Source: Halanaerobium polyolivorans
GTDB taxonomy: Bacteria > Bacillota > Halanaerobiia > Halanaerobiales > Halanaerobiaceae
Direction: 5' to 3'
DNA: 64,000 bases
NCBI RefSeq assembly: GCF_020711195.1
Contig: NZ_JAJFAT010000001.1
Span: 1 to 64,000 of the forward strand
This document shows, piece by piece, positions 17,115 through 25,726 of this stretch. The notes under the pieces were generated by a model. It was not told the origin of the DNA, did not search any database, and saw nothing but the letters and a program-made list of their open reading frames with translations. How positions within the stretch are numbered: position 1 is the stretch's first letter; each line of letters opens with the position of its first letter. The position numbers were made by a program, and so were the translations under genes.

Positions 17115-17666
17115 ATGCTAAAAAACTTAAGTAGACGTGAAAAAGTTCTCCTCCTGTTAGTATTTATTATTGCTGTGGGTGCTATTTATTACTTTTATTT
17201 CTATACACCACTAACTGAAGAAATTGCTGCTTTAGAGAGGCGGAGAGATGAAAGGAATAATCGCTTAAATGTAGCTATAAGTTATGCTGAGCGCTTACCA
17301 GAAATTAAAGCAGAATATTTAGCAATATTAGATGAACTTGCAGAGCGAGGAGTCTATGTAGAAAAAGATAGAATTGATTTATTAATAGATTATCGTGAAG
17401 CTGCAAAAGATAATGATTTAAAATTAGCTTTATTTAGACCTCAGATGCAAGAAAATGCTATTGCAATGAGTATTGAAATTCAAGGTGGTTTCAGAGAAGT
17501 AGTTAATCTTTTAGAAGATTTTAAAGACTGGAATTATTGGTTTGAGTTTAGAGAAGTTAATATTGGTCGTCATGAAGATGGAGTTCAAATCTCAATGAAT
17601 ACTCTTTATCATGATCGTTTAGTAGACCCAGAATTACTAAGGTTAGGAGTTGAGGCAGATGAGTAG
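17115..17666 (+). CDS. pilO: Type IV pilus inner membrane protein PilO (locus 1)
   Basis: 183 aa: one transmembrane helix (about 11-29), a coiled coil (LTEEIAALERRRDERNNRL), then a periplasmic ferredoxin-like domain with MSIEIQGGFREVVNLLEDFKD. Its place between pilN and pilP and the topology match PilO, which forms a heterodimer with PilN. Confidence 0.88.
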   Translation: MLKNLSRREKVLLLLVFIIAVGAIYYFYFYTPLTEEIAALERRRDERNNRLNVAISYAERLPEIKAEYLAILDELAERGVYVEKDRIDLLIDYREAAKDNDLKLALFRPQMQENAIAMSIEIQGGFREVVNLLEDFKDWNYWFEFREVNIGRHEDGVQISMNTLYHDRLVDPELLRLGVEADE

Positions 17667-18075
17667 AAAAGTAATTATTTTAATATTTTTATCTTTTGTT
17701 CTAATTGTTTTATTACCGTTTTCTGTCTTAGCTGAAGAAAATGAAGAAGATTTATATAGTGGAAAAGAATTTAGAAATCCTTTTGTAGAGTCACCGGTTT
17801 TAGAAGCAGAAAGAGAAGAAGAGGAAAGACCTGCCGAACCTGTTCTTACCTTTGCAGATATAAGGAGAGAATTACCCTTTAATCTTGATGGAATAATCAG
17901 TAGTGGAACAGATAGAATAGCACTGATTGATATTGGAGATAGGGTAGAGTTGGTTCGCGGTTATTACAGCAAAGATGGTTATGAATTACTTTCAATAGAA
18001 AGAGATAGTGTGATTGTTAGAAACCGTGGGTTTAGGTTTCGGTTAAAGATTGGAGGGGAAGTAGATGAGAGATAA
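17659..18075 (+). CDS. pilP: PilP-like pilus assembly protein (locus 1)
   Basis: 138 aa with an N-terminal membrane anchor or signal (VIILIFLSFVLIVLLPFSV), the FRNPFV motif, and a small beta domain LNLDG-type (FNLDGIISSGTDRIALIDIGDRVEL) as in PilP/GspC homology regions that contact the secretin. There is no lipobox Cys after the signal, unlike proteobacterial PilP lipoproteins. ATG 17659 is used instead of TTG 17650 because GGAG at 17645-17648 fits only the ATG. It overlaps both pilO and pilQ. Confidence 0.75.
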   Translation: MSRKVIILIFLSFVLIVLLPFSVLAEENEEDLYSGKEFRNPFVESPVLEAEREEEERPAEPVLTFADIRRELPFNLDGIISSGTDRIALIDIGDRVELVRGYYSKDGYELLSIERDSVIVRNRGFRFRLKIGGEVDER

Positions 18076-19939
18076 AAAAGCAATTCTAATTTTAAGTCTT
18101 ATTTTTATAATAATTTTTTCCGCGGGGGTTTCAGCAGGACCCGAAGGTATGATAGAAGATATGAACTTCCAAAATGCCGAGATAGCCGATGTATTAAGAG
18201 CTATAGCTGATATAGCTGATGTAAACCTTATTACTGATAGTACAGTAACTGGAACAACATCTGTTCATTTAAGGGATATATCTTTTCAAAAAGCTTTAGA
18301 TTTAATTACACAAACCAATGATTTAACATATAGATGGGATAATAATACTATAGTTGTAGCAGAACCAGATAGAATTGAGAGAATATATGCAAATATAGTA
18401 ACAGAATTTGTTTCAGTAAGATCTCAAGATATTGATGATATAGCTGTTATAGTAAGAGAGATATTCCCTGAAACACAAATTACATTAGATGCAGTAAGAA
18501 GGCAGTTCATTTTAAAAGGAGAAGAAACAAGAGTAGAAGAAGTTAAAGAAATGATCAATAGGCTTGATTCTGCTGCTGATCCTGACAGAGAAGTAAGACC
18601 AGGAGAAGAAGTAGAAATTATAGAGCGTTATACAGACAGTTATCAGGTTCTTAACGCAGATTTAGCAGATCTAGAATCTAAATTAAGACAGATTAATTTA
18701 AATGTAGAGATCAGAACTAACCCTCTGACAGATACTTTAACCTTAACCGGGAGTGAACAGGAGGTTAAAGAAGCATTATCTATGGTTGAGACATATGATA
18801 GCAGTTTAGAACCTGAAACAAGAAAATTAAGAGTAGACTATATTGATACAGAACAAATTAAAGAAATAATAGAAAACTTTTATCCAGATGTAAGGCTTCA
18901 TGTTGATACACAAAGAAAGGAAATTATTATAAATGGAGCTAAAAACAAATTAGACGGTGTAGTTCAGCTTGTTAGTGAAATTAATGTTCCTCAATATCAA
19001 GTTATTATAGAAACAAGAGTAGAAGAAATATCTTCAGATTTTAGAAGAGAACTGGGAATGGAAAATTTGAGTGATTTTGCAGGTATCGATATTATTAGAA
19101 GATCTGATGTAAGAGATTCCGGAGATAATTATAAGATTCATAAACTTGATTTTACCTGGCCAGAATTCTTCAATCTTCTAGATGTTTCTTCAGAATCTAC
19201 AACCCTGGCAAAACCCAGTTTGATGACATTAAATGGGCAAGAGGCTTCAATGTCTATTATTGAAGAAGTCCCTTATGAAATTATTGAGCGTGAAGATGAT
19301 GGTACTAGAACTAGTACTTGGGAATATGTAGAAGCAGGTGTAGAACTGTTATTTACTCCCTGGATTACAGAAAATAATGAAATAGAATTAAAAATAGCAC
19401 CACAAGTCAGTAGTTTTACTGAGTTAGAAAGAGAAGCTAGAGGGGATACTACTCCACCTCCACGCAAAAAAAGTAGAAGTATAGAAACAAATTTAAGATT
19501 AGAAGATGGTGAAACCTTTGCAGTAGGAGGTTTAATCCAAACTGATAGTGAAGGTACAATAAGAAAAATACCTTTATTAGGTGATTTACCTATTTTAGGA
19601 GAGTTATTTAAATCTAGAACTACTGTTGAGTCAACAAATGAGTTAATAATCTTTGTAACACCAAGGATTATTAAATATGGTGAAAGACCAGATACAATTG
19701 ATCATTTAATTTCCTTACCTGATGATGAAGAAGCTGCTCCAGTTGAAGAAGAGGTTGTTACTGAAGAAGAAGTGGATTATGAAAACGATGCTCATGATGA
19801 CTCAGTTGCAGAGGTTTTAAATGAAAGAGCTAGATCAAGAGAAGAAATATTAGCAGAATTTAGGGCCAGACAGGAAGAAAAAGAATTCCAACAGTTAAGC
19901 CCAGAAGAATTACAAGAAATATTAAATAAAAACAAGTAA
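18065..19939 (+). CDS. pilQ: Type IV pilus secretin PilQ (locus 1)
   Basis: 624 aa outer-membrane ring protein: a signal peptide (to about residue 25), an STN domain (MNFQNAEIADVLRAIADIADVN, about 33-100), several secretin N domains (about 115-310), and the secretin core (about 320-545). The core has VIIETRVEEISSDFRRELG, AKPSLMTLNGQEASMSI and the closing TNELIIFVTPRII. An acidic linker and a C-terminal helix end in QLSPEELQEILNK. A secretin implies an outer membrane. It is the last gene before the terminator at 19956. Confidence 0.95.
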   Translation: MRDKKAILILSLIFIIIFSAGVSAGPEGMIEDMNFQNAEIADVLRAIADIADVNLITDSTVTGTTSVHLRDISFQKALDLITQTNDLTYRWDNNTIVVAEPDRIERIYANIVTEFVSVRSQDIDDIAVIVREIFPETQITLDAVRRQFILKGEETRVEEVKEMINRLDSAADPDREVRPGEEVEIIERYTDSYQVLNADLADLESKLRQINLNVEIRTNPLTDTLTLTGSEQEVKEALSMVETYDSSLEPETRKLRVDYIDTEQIKEIIENFYPDVRLHVDTQRKEIIINGAKNKLDGVVQLVSEINVPQYQVIIETRVEEISSDFRRELGMENLSDFAGIDIIRRSDVRDSGDNYKIHKLDFTWPEFFNLLDVSSESTTLAKPSLMTLNGQEASMSIIEEVPYEIIEREDDGTRTSTWEYVEAGVELLFTPWITENNEIELKIAPQVSSFTELEREARGDTTPPPRKKSRSIETNLRLEDGETFAVGGLIQTDSEGTIRKIPLLGDLPILGELFKSRTTVESTNELIIFVTPRIIKYGERPDTIDHLISLPDDEEAAPVEEEVVTEEEVDYENDAHDDSVAEVLNERARSREEILAEFRARQEEKEFQQLSPEELQEILNKNK

Positions 19940-19955
19940 ATATATTAAGACTTTA

Positions 19956-19983
19956 AAAAGGCCGGGATTCCCGGCCTTTTTTT
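19956..19983 (+). terminator. Strong rho-independent terminator after pilQ
   Basis: AAAAGGCCGGG at 19956-19966 pairs with CCCGGCCTTTT at 19970-19980 across a 3-base loop, and the T-run continues to 19983. The group II intron begins immediately behind it. Confidence 0.92.
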
Positions 19984-20401
19984 CGTTTGCCTGGCATGAA
20001 TATTTACTAGTCAGTGAAAGTCTGATGCGGGGGTTAATAGTGCCAACCGCTAGCTGAAGACAAGGGTGTCCATCGTGAGGTGGAATCTGAAGGAAGTTGG
20101 AGGCAAAGCTTCGGTCTGAGGAACACGAACTGTATAAAGGCATATACCTGTGGGTGAGTTTGCGAAACAAAACAAAGCCCAAAACTATTCAAGACAGGAA
20201 GTGTAAATACAGCAGATAGATGAAGTGAAAGTAAATATTCTTAACCAGGGAAGGTCTGACAGTAAATTGTGGTGATGGATTTCTAAGCAATAAACTCTGC
20301 AGTAATGTAAGAGCTGAACTGTCAGAATGCAGCAGAAGTCATAGTAGATTGATGGATATATACACCAATTGAAGGATGAAACATTAGGAGGTTTCTTAGA
20401 T

Positions 20402-21817
20402 TTGAACAACTCGACGGAAACACATAGAAAGCAGACAACTTCATATGAAGGCTACTCTCAGGAGAGAAGGCTGGAAGCTGGAAGTAATGAGAGAGTGCAG
20501 AGTGTTTCTGCGGCGTTGCCGAATGTGGGAAACGGTGAAAAGGCAGACTCCAGTAATCTAATGGAGAAAATTCTAGCGGCTCCTAATCTGAATAGAGCAC
20601 ATAAAAGAGTCGTAAAGAACAAAGGTAGCCATGGAATTGACGGAATGAGTGTAGATGAACTTCTACCTCACCTTAAAAGAAATGGCAACCAACTTTTGAA
20701 AGATGTACTGGAAGGTAACTACAAACCACAGGCAGTAAGAAGAGTAGAAATACCCAAGCCCAGTGGTGGAGTAAGACTACTTGGTATCCCAACAGTAATA
20801 GATAGAATGATACAGCAGGCAATAACACAACAGTTGACAACAATATTTGACCCAGGATTTTCAGAATACAGCTATGGTTTCAGACCTGGAAGAAATGCAC
20901 ACCAGGCAGTAAATAAAGCTAAAGAATATATAAATGACGGTTATACATGGGTGGTCGATATTGACCTTGAAAAGTATTTTGATACTGTTCAACATGATAA
21001 ACTGATGTCTTTAGTAGCCAGAAAAGTACAGGATAAAAGGGTGCTGAAATTAATAAGAGCTTATCTTAACTCAGGTGTAATGATTGATGGTGTAATCAGT
21101 AAAACAGATAAAGGATGCCCGCAGGGTGGGCCTCTAAGTCCACTGCTTAGTAACATCATGCTGGATGAACTGGATAAAGAACTGGAAAAACGCAATCATA
21201 AATTCTGTCGCTATGCTGATGATAATCAGATCTATGTTAAAAGCAGGAAAGCGGCTGAAAGAGTTATGAAAAGTCTAACTGTATTTATTGAAAAGAAACT
21301 GAAACTTAAAGTTAATACAACAAAAAGTGCAGTCGGCAGACCCTGGAGAAGAAAATTCTTAGGGTTCTCATTTTATCGAATGAACGGTGAAGTAAGGATA
21401 AGAATCCACCCGAAATCAATCAAGAAGATTAAAGCAAAGATAAGAGAACTCACATCAAGAAGCAAGCCCTGGACAATGAAATATCGTTTTAAGAAACTAA
21501 AACAGACAATCACGGGCTGGGTCAGCTATTATAAAATAGCTGATATGAAAAGCAAGATGCGGGCTCTTGACCAGTGGGTAAGACGACGAATAAGAATGTG
21601 CTACTGGAAACGGTGGAAAAAGGTCAAAACTCGCTTTAGAATGCTCAGGAAATTAGGTATTAAAGAAGCTAAAGCGTGGGAATATGCTAACACAAGAAAA
21701 GGCTACTGGAGAATATCCAATAGCCCTATACTTGCAAGAACCTTTACCAACCAGTTATTAAAGAAACTGGGATACTTTAGTTTTACGGAAAGATATGCAC
21801 AAGTAATTAACTCTTAA
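20402..21817 (+). CDS. ltrA: Group II intron-encoded reverse transcriptase/maturase
   Basis: 471 aa from TTG 20402, which has AGGAGG at 20386-20391. Reverse transcriptase blocks run from MEKILAAPNLNRAHKRVVKN through GIPTVIDRMIQQAI, YGFRPGRNAHQA, VVDIDLEKYFDTV, and the active site YADD (271-274). After the polymerase comes the maturase domain X (KFLGFSFYRMNGEVRIRIHP, then the C-terminal ITGWVSYYKIADMKSKM and GYWRISNSPI). No HNH motif follows. It assists splicing and mobility. The frame is intact, so the element may be active. Confidence 0.93.
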   Translation: MNNSTETHRKQTTSYEGYSQERRLEAGSNERVQSVSAALPNVGNGEKADSSNLMEKILAAPNLNRAHKRVVKNKGSHGIDGMSVDELLPHLKRNGNQLLKDVLEGNYKPQAVRRVEIPKPSGGVRLLGIPTVIDRMIQQAITQQLTTIFDPGFSEYSYGFRPGRNAHQAVNKAKEYINDGYTWVVDIDLEKYFDTVQHDKLMSLVARKVQDKRVLKLIRAYLNSGVMIDGVISKTDKGCPQGGPLSPLLSNIMLDELDKELEKRNHKFCRYADDNQIYVKSRKAAERVMKSLTVFIEKKLKLKVNTTKSAVGRPWRRKFLGFSFYRMNGEVRIRIHPKSIKKIKAKIRELTSRSKPWTMKYRFKKLKQTITGWVSYYKIADMKSKMRALDQWVRRRIRMCYWKRWKKVKTRFRMLRKLGIKEAKAWEYANTRKGYWRISNSPILARTFTNQLLKKLGYFSFTERYAQVINS

Positions 21818-21818
21818 T

Positions 21819-21897
21819 GAACCGCCCAGTACCGAACGGTACGCTGTGGTGGTGTGAGAGGACGAGAAATAAATTAATTATTTCTCTCCTACTCGAT
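21819..21897 (+). ncRNA. Group II intron domains V and VI
   Basis: Domain V spans about 21819-21855: ACCGCC pairs with GGTGGT, and GTACC and GGTAC close a GAAC loop. The CGC triad lies at 21823-21825 and a two-base bulge on the 3' side. Domain VI is GAGAAAT 21864-21870 with ATTTCTC 21880-21886. The A at 21891 is a candidate branch point seven bases from the 3' end. Confidence 0.75.
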
Positions 21898-21926
21898 TTG
21901 TTAATTTACTTAAAATAGTGTAAAAT
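21898..21926 (+). promoter_or_regulatory. Candidate promoter of the second pilX operon, abutting the intron
   Basis: TTGTTA at 21898-21903 and TAAAAT at 21921-21926 with a 17-base spacer. The -35 begins at the first base after the predicted intron end, so the insertion left the promoter whole but separated it from sequence upstream. Confidence 0.4.
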
Positions 21927-22018
21927 AAAAAATAAGGAAAAAATTTGAATTATCAATCTTTGTTAAATTATTAAATATCTAGATTTGACGTAACTCATAT
22001 ATAAAGGGAGGACTACAA

Positions 22019-23056
22019 ATGTCTTTAAGAAATGAAGATGGAGCAGCTTTAATACTAGTTTTACTTTTTCTATTAGTTGGTACTGTATTGGTAGGAGCAT
22101 TATTTACTTCTGTTAGAGGTCATATCAGTACTTCTGTACATGAAGAGTCAATTGCAAAAGCATTTCATAATGCAGATTCTGGGGTTGAATTTATAAATAG
22201 TAGGCTTAATCAGATACAATTAAATGATATCGAAGAAAATTATAGTCTCAAGTTAGAAAATGGAGAAATTGAGTTTAATTCTGCAGATAACTGGATTGAT
22301 GGAGAAGATTTGGGTTTAGATGAAAGTAAGATCAAGTTTAAAATAACTGCAGATGATTTAGATAATGAAAATGGAGATTTTTTTATTTCTAAAGGACTTT
22401 ACAGAGCTAATAATGATAGAGAATATACTCAAGAGATTAGATTTGCTATTTCTTTTGGTTCAGGTTCTGGAATGAGAAATTTTAATATTCAAGACAGAGA
22501 GATTGGAGAGAATGATGAATATTATAGAATTGATGGTCAAGATGGAGACATAAAAAAAGCAATAAATATTGATGATTGGGGAACAGAATCTTTTGCAGAA
22601 TTTTCTAATATATTTTTAAATGATGATTTTTTTGATTTTGATGATCCTGATAATTTAAAATTTGATACTGATAAATTTGTAACAATTGATTCTAAAATTG
22701 AAAATGATTTAAAAGATTCTATTATTTATGTAGCTTCAGATTTAGAAATTAGTCATTCTGATGTAGAAAATTCTATAATCGTAATAAATGGAAAAATGGA
22801 AATGGGAGCCCAAACTAATATAATTAATTCTGTAATTATCGTTAGAGACTATGTTGAAATGTCGGGAGCTTCATCTGCTAAAGATTGGGAAAACCCTACA
22901 TTTTCTGTATTCGGAAAAAACTCAAAATCACATGGAAATAGAGAATATTATCTTAGATTAAGTGGTGTAGGTAGTTTTGATGTAGGAGCTGATAGTTCAC
23001 AACTTCCCGATGATTTTAGAAATGAAGTATCTATCAGTAGCTGGGAACAATTATAG
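22019..23056 (+). CDS. PilX-like pilus protein (locus 1, copy 2)
   Basis: 345 aa. The signal NEDG then AALILVLLFLLVGTVLVGALF is nearly that of the copy before pilM. AFHNADSGVEFINSRL corresponds to the AEAGIEYA motif of PilX. The C-terminal part again has ladder-like strands (DSIIYVASDLEISHSDVENS, IIVINGKMEMGAQTNIINS). Very acidic overall. GGGAGG lies 7 bases before the ATG. First gene of a three-gene pilin operon behind the intron. Confidence 0.75.
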   Translation: MSLRNEDGAALILVLLFLLVGTVLVGALFTSVRGHISTSVHEESIAKAFHNADSGVEFINSRLNQIQLNDIEENYSLKLENGEIEFNSADNWIDGEDLGLDESKIKFKITADDLDNENGDFFISKGLYRANNDREYTQEIRFAISFGSGSGMRNFNIQDREIGENDEYYRIDGQDGDIKKAINIDDWGTESFAEFSNIFLNDDFFDFDDPDNLKFDTDKFVTIDSKIENDLKDSIIYVASDLEISHSDVENSIIVINGKMEMGAQTNIINSVIIVRDYVEMSGASSAKDWENPTFSVFGKNSKSHGNREYYLRLSGVGSFDVGADSSQLPDDFRNEVSISSWEQL

Positions 23057-23073
23057 AAAGTGAGGTATGATTA

Positions 23074-23460
23074 ATGAAATTTTTAAAAAAAGAAGATGGA
23101 ATTACTTTAATAGAAATTATGGCTTCACTTGTCTTAATTTTAATACTTATAATTGGATTTTCAGGTGCTTTTATAAATGGTCTAAGATCTGAAGCTTTGG
23201 TTGATCAAAGGCTTGAAGCAAGAAGAATAAGTGATTCAATAATTGAGAGGCTGCGTAATAATAGAGGTGATTGGGATATCTCTACCTCTATTGATGATTA
23301 TTCTCTGCACCTTGTTGAAAAAGGTGATAATGAAAATTCAGGTGTAGATATCATAGTCAGTTATGATGAAGTTGAAACTAACTTATTTTTATTTGAGATA
23401 ACTTGGGAAGACAGAAATTACAGTAATGAGATACTTTTAACTGGCGGTGATGATTTATGA
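23074..23460 (+). CDS. Minor pilin, PilV-like
   Basis: 128 aa with the prepilin signal KEDG then ITLIEIMASLVLILILIIGF. Ile rather than Phe is the first mature residue and Glu is at +5. The following helix RLEARRISDSIIERLRNN and a short beta head are as in PilV/GspI-type minor pilins. It ends 4 bases into the next gene. Confidence 0.78.
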   Translation: MKFLKKEDGITLIEIMASLVLILILIIGFSGAFINGLRSEALVDQRLEARRISDSIIERLRNNRGDWDISTSIDDYSLHLVEKGDNENSGVDIIVSYDEVETNLFLFEITWEDRNYSNEILLTGGDDL

Positions 23461-23939
23461 TTAAAATTATTAGGGAACAACTAAAATCAGATGAAGGATT
23501 TACATTATTAGAAGTTATATTGGCTTTGTCCATAATAACAATTTTAGTTTCTATAAGTACAGGGGCCATACTTAATGCTTTTAATGTTGTCACTCCAAGC
23601 ACGGAAAGAATGAGTGCAAAACAATTTGCGGAAATTAGATTAACCGAAATTTCTGCTTATGCAAGAAATGCTGAAGATATTGATGTTGATAATGATATAA
23701 TAATGACTAATAAAGATGAAGAAATAAAGCAAGAAAATAGTAAAATTATAATTACGGATAAAGATTCTCAAATAATAATTAGAAGCTTTTCAAATATTAA
23801 AGAGTTTAATATTACAAATGATAATAGTGTTTATGAAATAGAAATCAAAAAGTGTAGAGATTCTGAGTGTAATGAAACAGTATCTGTAAAAACAGAAATT
23901 AAACCTAGAAATATAGATAGTAATGAGCAAAATAATTAA
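23457..23939 (+). CDS. Minor pilin, GspI/GspJ-like
   Basis: 160 aa with the signal SDEG then FTLLEVILALSIITILVSIS, then a short head with many Asp, Glu and Asn, including a CRDSEC Cys pair near the C-terminus that could form a disulfide. It overlaps the previous gene (ATGA-type, 4 bases). It is the last gene of locus 1. Confidence 0.76.
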   Translation: MIKIIREQLKSDEGFTLLEVILALSIITILVSISTGAILNAFNVVTPSTERMSAKQFAEIRLTEISAYARNAEDIDVDNDIIMTNKDEEIKQENSKIIITDKDSQIIIRSFSNIKEFNITNDNSVYEIEIKKCRDSECNETVSVKTEIKPRNIDSNEQNN

Positions 23940-24008
23940 ATGGTTAATTATAAAGTTAATATTATTTTTTCTTTTTATAATTCTAATTATAATTCTATAG
24001 ATAAAAAT

Positions 24009-24033
24009 ATCCCAGCTGAAAGGCTGGGATTTT
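24009..24033. terminator. Terminator between pilus locus 1 and the luxR-type gene
   Basis: ATCCCAGC 24009-24016 pairs with GCTGGGAT 24023-24030, with T-run to 24033 on plus and an A-run before it, so it can act on both strands. It touches the end of the convergent regulator gene. Confidence 0.75.
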
Positions 24034-24805
24034 AACATTCTAGATTATAAATCATTGGTATTAATTCAGTTCTGCTGCTGGCACCACACTTATTAAATAA
24101 ATGGCTGATATGTTTTTTTACCGTATTAACAGAAATAAATAATTTGGCGGCAATTTCTTGATTGCTTAAGCCCTGGATGGTTAATTTTAAAACTTCTTTT
24201 TCTCTATCTGTTAAATTATATTTATTGGCACTTTTATTGATTAGTTTTTCATTATTTATTTGGTTTTCTCTTTTTAACTTATTGATCTTATATAATTTAT
24301 AGAGATGGTTTGCACTATGTTCGCTGATTAATTTTAAATAGACTAAATCGTTTAATTCAAAATTACCATCTTCTTTTCTTCTGAATATACTGATTGTGCC
24401 CAATAAATTATCATCAAAATGGATATCTATTCCACAGGAATAGAATAGATTATTACTTTGGAGAAAATCATTAAAGTATTCTGTATTAATCCATTTCTTG
24501 TAATTCATTAAGTCAGTACTTCTAATTGGTTCAGGTTTATCAAAAGCAATTTTACGGATATCATCTAATTTATAATAATAATTTTGATAAGCTTGGAGGG
24601 CAGAATTGCTGATATTAAAACAGATTGGTTCTTTTAGTTCTTTTTTTTCTTTTTCACAGAGAAAAAAGTTGGCTGCATAAAATGGTATTAATTTATTAAG
24701 CTCTTGAATAAAATAATGAGAGTATTTATTTAAATCCATAATTTTACCTGTTTTAGCAATAAAGGCAAATATTTTCTCCCATTCTATTTTTTCTAAGCTA
24801 TTCAT
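24032..24805 (-). CDS. LuxR-family regulator with GAF-like sensor domain
   Basis: 257 aa. The C-terminal LuxR/GerE helix-turn-helix is clear (about 195-250: LTDREKEVLKLTIQGLSNQEIA, ISVNTVKKHISHLFNKCG). The N-terminal 170 residues have a GAF-like pattern (FYSCGIDIHFDDNLLGTISIFR). There is no response-regulator receiver domain, so it is an orphan regulator with an unknown ligand. It is convergent to locus 1 and divergent from the exported protein at 24922. GGGAGG precedes the ATG on the minus strand. Confidence 0.85.
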   Translation of the reverse strand: MNSLEKIEWEKIFAFIAKTGKIMDLNKYSHYFIQELNKLIPFYAANFFLCEKEKKELKEPICFNISNSALQAYQNYYYKLDDIRKIAFDKPEPIRSTDLMNYKKWINTEYFNDFLQSNNLFYSCGIDIHFDDNLLGTISIFRRKEDGNFELNDLVYLKLISEHSANHLYKLYKINKLKRENQINNEKLINKSANKYNLTDREKEVLKLTIQGLSNQEIAAKLFISVNTVKKHISHLFNKCGASSRTELIPMIYNLEC

Positions 24806-24823
24806 GCTAAAATCCTCCCAAAT

Positions 24824-24841
24824 ATTATACTAAAGTGTAAT
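24824..24841 (-). promoter_or_regulatory. Imperfect palindrome over the luxR-type gene promoter
   Basis: ATTATACTA joined to AAGTGTAAT: seven of nine positions are symmetric. On the minus strand it contains TATAAT (24829-24824), a likely -10 of the regulator gene. It could be an autoregulatory operator; this is inference. Confidence 0.35.
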
Positions 24842-24849
24842 ATAACTTT

Positions 24850-24878
24850 TTGCTAGATAGTGATATTATTATTATATA
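24850..24878 (+). promoter_or_regulatory. Candidate promoter of the exported protein gene
   Basis: TTGCTA at 24850-24855 and TATATA at 24873-24878 with 17 bases between. It lies next to the palindrome at 24824-24841, so the regulator could control both directions. Confidence 0.45.
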
Positions 24879-24921
24879 GTTATGGGAAATACAAAATAAT
24901 CCTGCATGGGAGGGAAATTCG

Positions 24922-25488
24922 ATGAGAAAAAAATTTATTGTAGTGGGTATGGTTTTTATTCTATTAATTGTTTTATCAGGAGTTACAGCAGCCTATAGTC
25001 TAGACAGGGTATTTAGCCAGATGCTTGGTGCTAAAAGTTTAGTTTATGCAGATTGGCAGATGGATTATTTAGTTCCATTAGATCCAGGTGAACTAAATAA
25101 GGGTGATTACAGGTTTACAGCTAATGTGGGGAGGTTAGAGCCTAAATTAGCTGCTGATGGTTTTCTAAGTGCTGATAACAATGTCAATAATTTTTATCTA
25201 GCTTTAGACACAGGGATCAGGGATAATCTTTACATGCGTTTAAGTCTGGATTATGTACCTGATTGGAAGGTTGAAGATTATGATTCAGACCATAAAATAT
25301 ATAATGTCTTTTTTGATTATAAAACAGAAAGTGATAACAGCCTCTATTTTGGCTATAATCGCTTTAAATTAAACAGTGAGTATACTGGAGATATTGAGGG
25401 TGTTACTGGTGAAGATTCAAGAGTCAATTACTATTTTGTTGGTTATGAGATGAGAGGTTCATTTTTAAGTAATAATGGAGAAGAATAG
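24922..25488 (+). CDS. Exported protein, possibly a small outer-membrane beta-barrel
   Basis: 188 aa with a signal peptide (KK then about 20 hydrophobic residues, ending near SGVTAAYS). The mature part shows alternating amphipathic strands (FYLALDTGIRDNLYMRLSLDYVP, IYNVFFDYKT, NSLYFGYNRFKL, NYYFVGYEMRG) with many aromatic residues, suggestive of a beta-barrel in a diderm envelope. I recognise no named family. GGAGGG precedes the ATG. It is a single-gene unit between its own promoter and the 25554 terminator. Confidence 0.6.
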   Translation: MRKKFIVVGMVFILLIVLSGVTAAYSLDRVFSQMLGAKSLVYADWQMDYLVPLDPGELNKGDYRFTANVGRLEPKLAADGFLSADNNVNNFYLALDTGIRDNLYMRLSLDYVPDWKVEDYDSDHKIYNVFFDYKTESDNSLYFGYNRFKLNSEYTGDIEGVTGEDSRVNYYFVGYEMRGSFLSNNGEE

Positions 25489-25553
25489 TACTTAAAATAA
25501 AGATTGAATTACTTAAAAAATAATCAAAATGAAATAAAGTTCTTTTGGAGAAT

Positions 25554-25579
25554 AGCTCCCTTTTTTGGGGAGCTTTTTT
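25554..25579 (+). terminator. Rho-independent terminator after the exported protein gene
   Basis: AGCTCCC 25554-25560 pairs with GGGAGCT 25568-25574; T-run to 25579. Confidence 0.85.
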
Positions 25580-25592
25580 CTCTTTATAATTC

Positions 25593-25621
25593 TTGACATT
25601 TAAACGAATTAACTATATAAT
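25593..25621 (+). promoter_or_regulatory. Perfect consensus promoter of the ilv-leu cluster
   Basis: TTGACA 25593-25598, 17 bases, TATAAT 25616-25621. Transcription would start near 25628, about 100 bases before ilvE. Such a strong promoter on biosynthetic genes usually needs a repressor or attenuation. I see no T-box motif in the leader. Confidence 0.85.
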
Positions 25622-25726
25622 TTATAAGCAATACATATATGATAGCAGATAGTATAGCTATAGTAATTTATCTATAAATTGAGTAGGTTTAAACTACAAT
25701 TTATTATATATTAAGGAGGACGATCA

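Larger units (their letters stand above)
19985..21897 (+). mobile_element. Group II intron, probably class C
   Basis: A ribozyme-like 5' region of about 400 bases lies ahead of a reverse transcriptase gene, and a canonical domain V and VI follow it. Directly upstream is the pilQ terminator, the known target type of class C introns. The encoded protein lacks an HNH endonuclease, also as in class C. The likely 5' end is GTTTGC at 19985, which departs from the usual GTGYG. The likely 3' end is CGAT at 21894-21897. Both edges are uncertain by several bases. The intron lies between genes and interrupts no reading frame. Confidence 0.85.

Noticed and set aside
19922-20409. Minus-strand ORFs of 74-86 codons in the intron 5' region
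   Set aside because: They run through the terminator and ribozyme part and have no ribosome site or recognisable motif.
25622-25726. T-box or other riboswitch before ilvE
   Set aside because: The leader is only about 100 bases and lacks the T-box sequence AGGGTGGNACCGCG and an antiterminator/terminator pair.
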